The position numbers and the translations under genes were made by a program. From positions 1 through 29,424 of the IMG/VR virus record IMGVR_UViG_3300037153_000259: a DNA stretch of 29,424 nt. The stretch is one strand, 5' to 3'. The stretch is from a virus. Below are positions 27,137 through 29,424 of the stretch, piece by piece; within the stretch, counting starts at the first letter, position 1; every line of letters begins with the position of its first letter. The notes beneath the pieces were generated by a model that saw only the letters and a program-made list of their open reading frames with translations, did no database searches and was not told the origin of the DNA.

Positions 27137-28696
27137 CTAGAAGGCGAGCAGGCGTGCCGGCTCGCGGCGGCGAGGCTTGTCGGCGCCGGCCGCGATACAG
27201 TCGCCGCGCGCCTCCCACGAGAGCACGCCGGCCATCGCGCCGTCGATCTTCCGAGGCGAGCCGGGCCGGTCCTTCGCGATCGTAAAGAGCTGCCGGTGAT
27301 CCTCGTCGAAGACCGGCACGGCGCGCTTCCTCGCCTGCGCGACGTGCCTCGAGAAGAGCTCGTCGCCGGAGTGCGAGAGGTCGCCGGCGCCGATCGCGGC
27401 CGCGTAGTTGCGCACGGCCCACGCCGTCGGCCGCACCCGGTTTGTGTGCCAGACGAAGACGCGGTCGCCCCAGCGCCCGCGCCAGCGGTTGACGAGCGCG
27501 TCGATCCACTGATCGTCGACGTAGGCGCGCCAGACCTCGAACCGCTCGAACGCGTCGACCATCACCTCGTCGGCGAGCTCGAAGTCGTGCTCATAGCCGT
27601 CCGGCGCCGCCGGCGGCCGCTCGAGGATCACAAGCGGCCACTGATAGCCCGACTCGACCTCGGTCGCAACCAGCGCGAGCGCGTCCTCGAAGCGAGCGCC
27701 GTCGACGCCGACGACGATCACGCCGCGCTCGGCCGGCTCGTGCGCGGCGTCGGCGAGCTCGCGCCAGCGGTCCGAGTCGAAGGCGGCGTCTGCCGCCGCG
27801 CGCTTGCGGTTGAGGAAGTACCGCTCGGCCTGCGCCGGGTCCCGCTCCAGAAGCGCGACGACCTCCTCGTCGACGCGGTCGAGGTCGACCCACCACGAGT
27901 CGCCGTAGACGCGCTTGAGCATCCGCCGCCGCTCGCGCTTGTTCCGCACGCTGCCGGCGCCGGCGTCGACGTCGTCACGGTAGACGCCGGGCTCGCCGCT
28001 CTCGGCCGTCTGCTGCGCGACGCTCTCCTCGGTCGGGTCCCAGGCGTTCGTCGACTCGAGGAAGCGGCCGCCGATGCCGGCGAGGTTCCGCCGCTGCGTG
28101 TCGGCGAGCGCGCGGCCGCCGTTGCGCGCCGTCCATGACTCGGTCTGGTCCTGCACGGCGAGCGTGATCCGCTGCCCGAGCCGAGACTGCGCGGAGCTCG
28201 TCACCGGCTCGATCCGGCCGCCACCGGGAAGGTTGATCCTCGTCTCGCCCGTGTCGGTGAGGACCGCGGAGAGCGGGCCGAGCTCGATCATCGGCACGAG
28301 CGCGCGCCAAACGTTGTCGGTCTGATCCTCCGAGCCGGCTGTCACCTGGACCCACGGCGTCGCCCACGGCCGGCCGACAGGCTCGCCCCGTGCGTCCCAG
28401 CCGTCGAAGAGCACCGGCCCCTCAGGGTCGACCTCGGCGCAGACGATCGCTGCGAAAAGCGGCGCCTTGCCCCACTTCTGCGGCCGCACAAGCTGCGAGC
28501 CGCGCGAGAAGGTGAACCGGCCGGACGGCTCGAGCCGGTAGTGCCAGAGCAGGAAGCGCAACATCTCGTCGGTGAGCCGGTAGGGCTCGCCGGCGTGATC
28601 GCCGTCGGGGATGACGCAGCGCGCCTCGATCAGCTCGGCGACGGCGTAGCCGAGCGTCGGGAAGTGCCCGGGGTAGTCAGGGCCGCGCCACGGCAT
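27137..28696 (-). CDS. terL: Terminase large subunit
   Basis: A 519-aa protein. The ATPase domain has Walker A 'SQLVRPQKWGKAPLFAA' (R71 to K77; Ala replaces the usual Ser/Thr), Walker B-like 'ITLAVQDQTESW' (D183, E186) and coupling motif 'FLESTNAW'. The nuclease domain has acidic residues in 'IVVGVDGARFEDAL' (D332), 'AYVDDQWIDA' (D394/D395) and 'RKIDGAMAGVLSWEAR' (D485), typical of RNase H-like terminase nucleases. It powers DNA packaging and cuts concatemers. ATG 28696 lies inside the previous gene's end (20-nt overlap). Confidence 0.95.
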   Translation of the reverse strand: MPWRGPDYPGHFPTLGYAVAELIEARCVIPDGDHAGEPYRLTDEMLRFLLWHYRLEPSGRFTFSRGSQLVRPQKWGKAPLFAAIVCAEVDPEGPVLFDGWDARGEPVGRPWATPWVQVTAGSEDQTDNVWRALVPMIELGPLSAVLTDTGETRINLPGGGRIEPVTSSAQSRLGQRITLAVQDQTESWTARNGGRALADTQRRNLAGIGGRFLESTNAWDPTEESVAQQTAESGEPGVYRDDVDAGAGSVRNKRERRRMLKRVYGDSWWVDLDRVDEEVVALLERDPAQAERYFLNRKRAAADAAFDSDRWRELADAAHEPAERGVIVVGVDGARFEDALALVATEVESGYQWPLVILERPPAAPDGYEHDFELADEVMVDAFERFEVWRAYVDDQWIDALVNRWRGRWGDRVFVWHTNRVRPTAWAVRNYAAAIGAGDLSHSGDELFSRHVAQARKRAVPVFDEDHRQLFTIAKDRPGSPRKIDGAMAGVLSWEARGDCIAAGADKPRRREPARLLAF

Positions 28697-28913
28697 CGCC
28701 GTCAGTCTCGCCGAAGGCCTGCGCCTGCTCTCGGCGCACCTCGTCGATCAGCGTGCGCGCCTCGTCGTGGCGGCCTGCTCGCTCGAGCTCGGCCGCCGCC
28801 TTGAACTTCGCGACACGTGCCTCGGCGAGCTGCCGCTCGACGCGTGCCTCGAGCAGCGCCGCCTCGAAGAGCTCGAGCGCCGTGCGGAAGGTCGCGCTCG
28901 AGTCGACGCTCAC
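28677..28913 (-). CDS. Small coiled-coil protein between terminase subunits
   Basis: A 78-aa, nearly all-helical protein from GTG 28913 (GTGA overlap with the small terminase stop): 'VSVDSSATFRTALELFEAAL', 'LEARVERQLAEARVAKFKAA', 'AELERAGRHDEARTLIDEVR'. The heptad-like pattern suggests an oligomer. It lies between and overlaps the two terminase genes, so it may assist the terminase complex, but no known family was recognised. Confidence 0.6.
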   Translation of the reverse strand: MSVDSSATFRTALELFEAALLEARVERQLAEARVAKFKAAAELERAGRHDEARTLIDEVRREQAQAFGETDGDAVARP

Positions 28914-29377
28914 GCGCGCCCGGCCGCCTTCGGGTCGACGGCCCGCAGCCGCCGCACGTTCGAGCTCGAGCTCGCCGTCGGCAGCGGCGCCGGCGCCGCC
29001 GAGCTCGGCGCCTCGCCGGCCGCGAGCACCTGCCATTGCAAGAGCTGCCGCGAGCGCGGCGAAAGGCCGAAGCGGTCCTCGAGCTGCTGAATCGCCGAGT
29101 GCCCGCTCACCGGCAGCATGCCGCGCGCGAGCTGCTCGACGAGCTCGGCGAGCCGGTGCAGCGCGCCGAGGTCGGCCTCGAGGTAAGCGGCGCTCATCGG
29201 CGAGCGCCAGACGCGGCGCCACCACGCGCGCGTCGACGCGCTCCACGCCGGCCGGCGCGCCGGCAACGCAGGCACCGAGCCCTTCCGAGCGCCGGCGTCG
29301 AACGTGCGCCACTGAGACTGACCGAGGTTCCGGCGCCGACGAGCGCCAGGCGGCTTCGACGGTGTCGACGCTGGCAC
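28910..29377 (-). CDS. Terminase small subunit-like protein
   Basis: A 155-aa protein from GTG 29377 (TAGTG junction with the gene before it). 'RRPAWSASTRAWWRRVWRSP' with 'MSAAYLEADLGALHRLAELV' and 'FGLSPRSRQLLQWQV' is the classic helical core of actinophage P27-like small terminases (W...t..wW..vw.SPma..y...D...l.rla.L......g......ei...e..fGLtP..R..L.W). It recognises the packaging start and recruits the large subunit. The Ser/Ala/Pro-rich C-terminus is probably flexible. Confidence 0.85.
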   Translation of the reverse strand: MPASTPSKPPGARRRRNLGQSQWRTFDAGARKGSVPALPARRPAWSASTRAWWRRVWRSPMSAAYLEADLGALHRLAELVEQLARGMLPVSGHSAIQQLEDRFGLSPRSRQLLQWQVLAAGEAPSSAAPAPLPTASSSSNVRRLRAVDPKAAGRA

Positions 29378-29424
29378 TACTCGCCGAGAGTCGCGTTGCC
29401 GTGGGCGTACACACCGCGAGCCCT
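29377..29424 (-). CDS. C-terminal end of an upstream gene (partial)
   Basis: The last 15 codons of a frame entering from the right edge, ending 'RARGVYAHGNATLGE' and TAG that overlaps the small-terminase GTG (TAGTG). The junction style matches the operon. The gene immediately upstream of small terminase in such phages is often an HNH endonuclease, but identity cannot be judged from 15 residues. Confidence 0.35.
   Translation of the reverse strand, partial: RARGVYAHGNATLGE

Noticed and set aside
1-29424. Search by eye for tRNA genes, IS elements, CRISPR arrays or rRNA
   Set aside because: No cloverleaf, transposase motif, terminal inverted repeat pair, repeat-spacer array or rRNA segment was recognised in the window.

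Overview
The window is about 29.4 kb of a high-GC temperate phage or prophage from an actinobacterial host. GTG starts are abundant, genes are chained through 4-bp NTGA overlaps, and at least two promoters look leaderless. A secreted protein with the W..LHP..R style and an RPF/SLT-like muralytic enzyme resemble host genes of the Thermoleophilia/Solirubrobacterales type. That taxonomic guess is inference. Neither prophage end is visible, so it may be an internal part of a prophage or part of a free phage genome.

Left arm (1-7314, minus strand, read right to left): an XRE-type HTH gene, a tyrosine integrase and a lower-GC integrase-proximal gap that could hold attP. Then comes a tightly packed early operon: small coiled-coil and membrane proteins, a membrane-anchored lytic transglycosylase-like enzyme, several micro-genes including two small zinc-ribbon proteins, an HTH plus beta-class amino-methyltransferase, a PD-(D/E)XK nuclease, a RecT-like annealing protein, and small conserved phage proteins running off the left edge. 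Nuclease plus RecT-like protein looks like a phage recombination module.

Central switch and plus-strand island (7315-10818): a divergent operator region with three CGCAACT-type half-sites, the probable CI-like repressor (plus), then a 30-bp perfect palindrome abutting a TATACT -10 box. Downstream of it is a two-gene operon encoding an HNH-nuclease/SF2-helicase fusion (687 aa) and an HTH-ending partner (255 aa), overlapping by ATGA. This cassette sits where temperate phages commonly carry accessory genes and is my best candidate for an undescribed anti-phage or genome-protection system. I see no strong terminator at its 3' end. Its transcript would run antisense through both holin-like genes to a perfect UUCG-loop hairpin at 11396-11419.

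Right arm (10824-29424, minus strand, read right to left): a complete siphovirus morphogenesis and lysis module. The order is small terminase, coiled-coil protein, large terminase, a secreted-protein moron, portal, MuF-like protein, scaffold, HK97-fold capsid, small basic protein, head-tail adaptor, head closure protein, a frameshifted tail-completion protein, a decayed HNH mini-gene on the opposite strand, tail terminator, major tail protein, two tail-assembly chaperone ORFs in -1 relation, tape measure, tail/baseplate proteins, a fiber-like protein, a tail-assembly protein, a three-domain CHAP endolysin and two small holin-like membrane proteins.

Non-standard translation starts are a recurrent feature. 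Two early genes (129-398 and 4130-4672) make sense only if translation begins at CTG codons overlapping the upstream TGA. All functional assignments come from motif recognition by eye; no database search was run.
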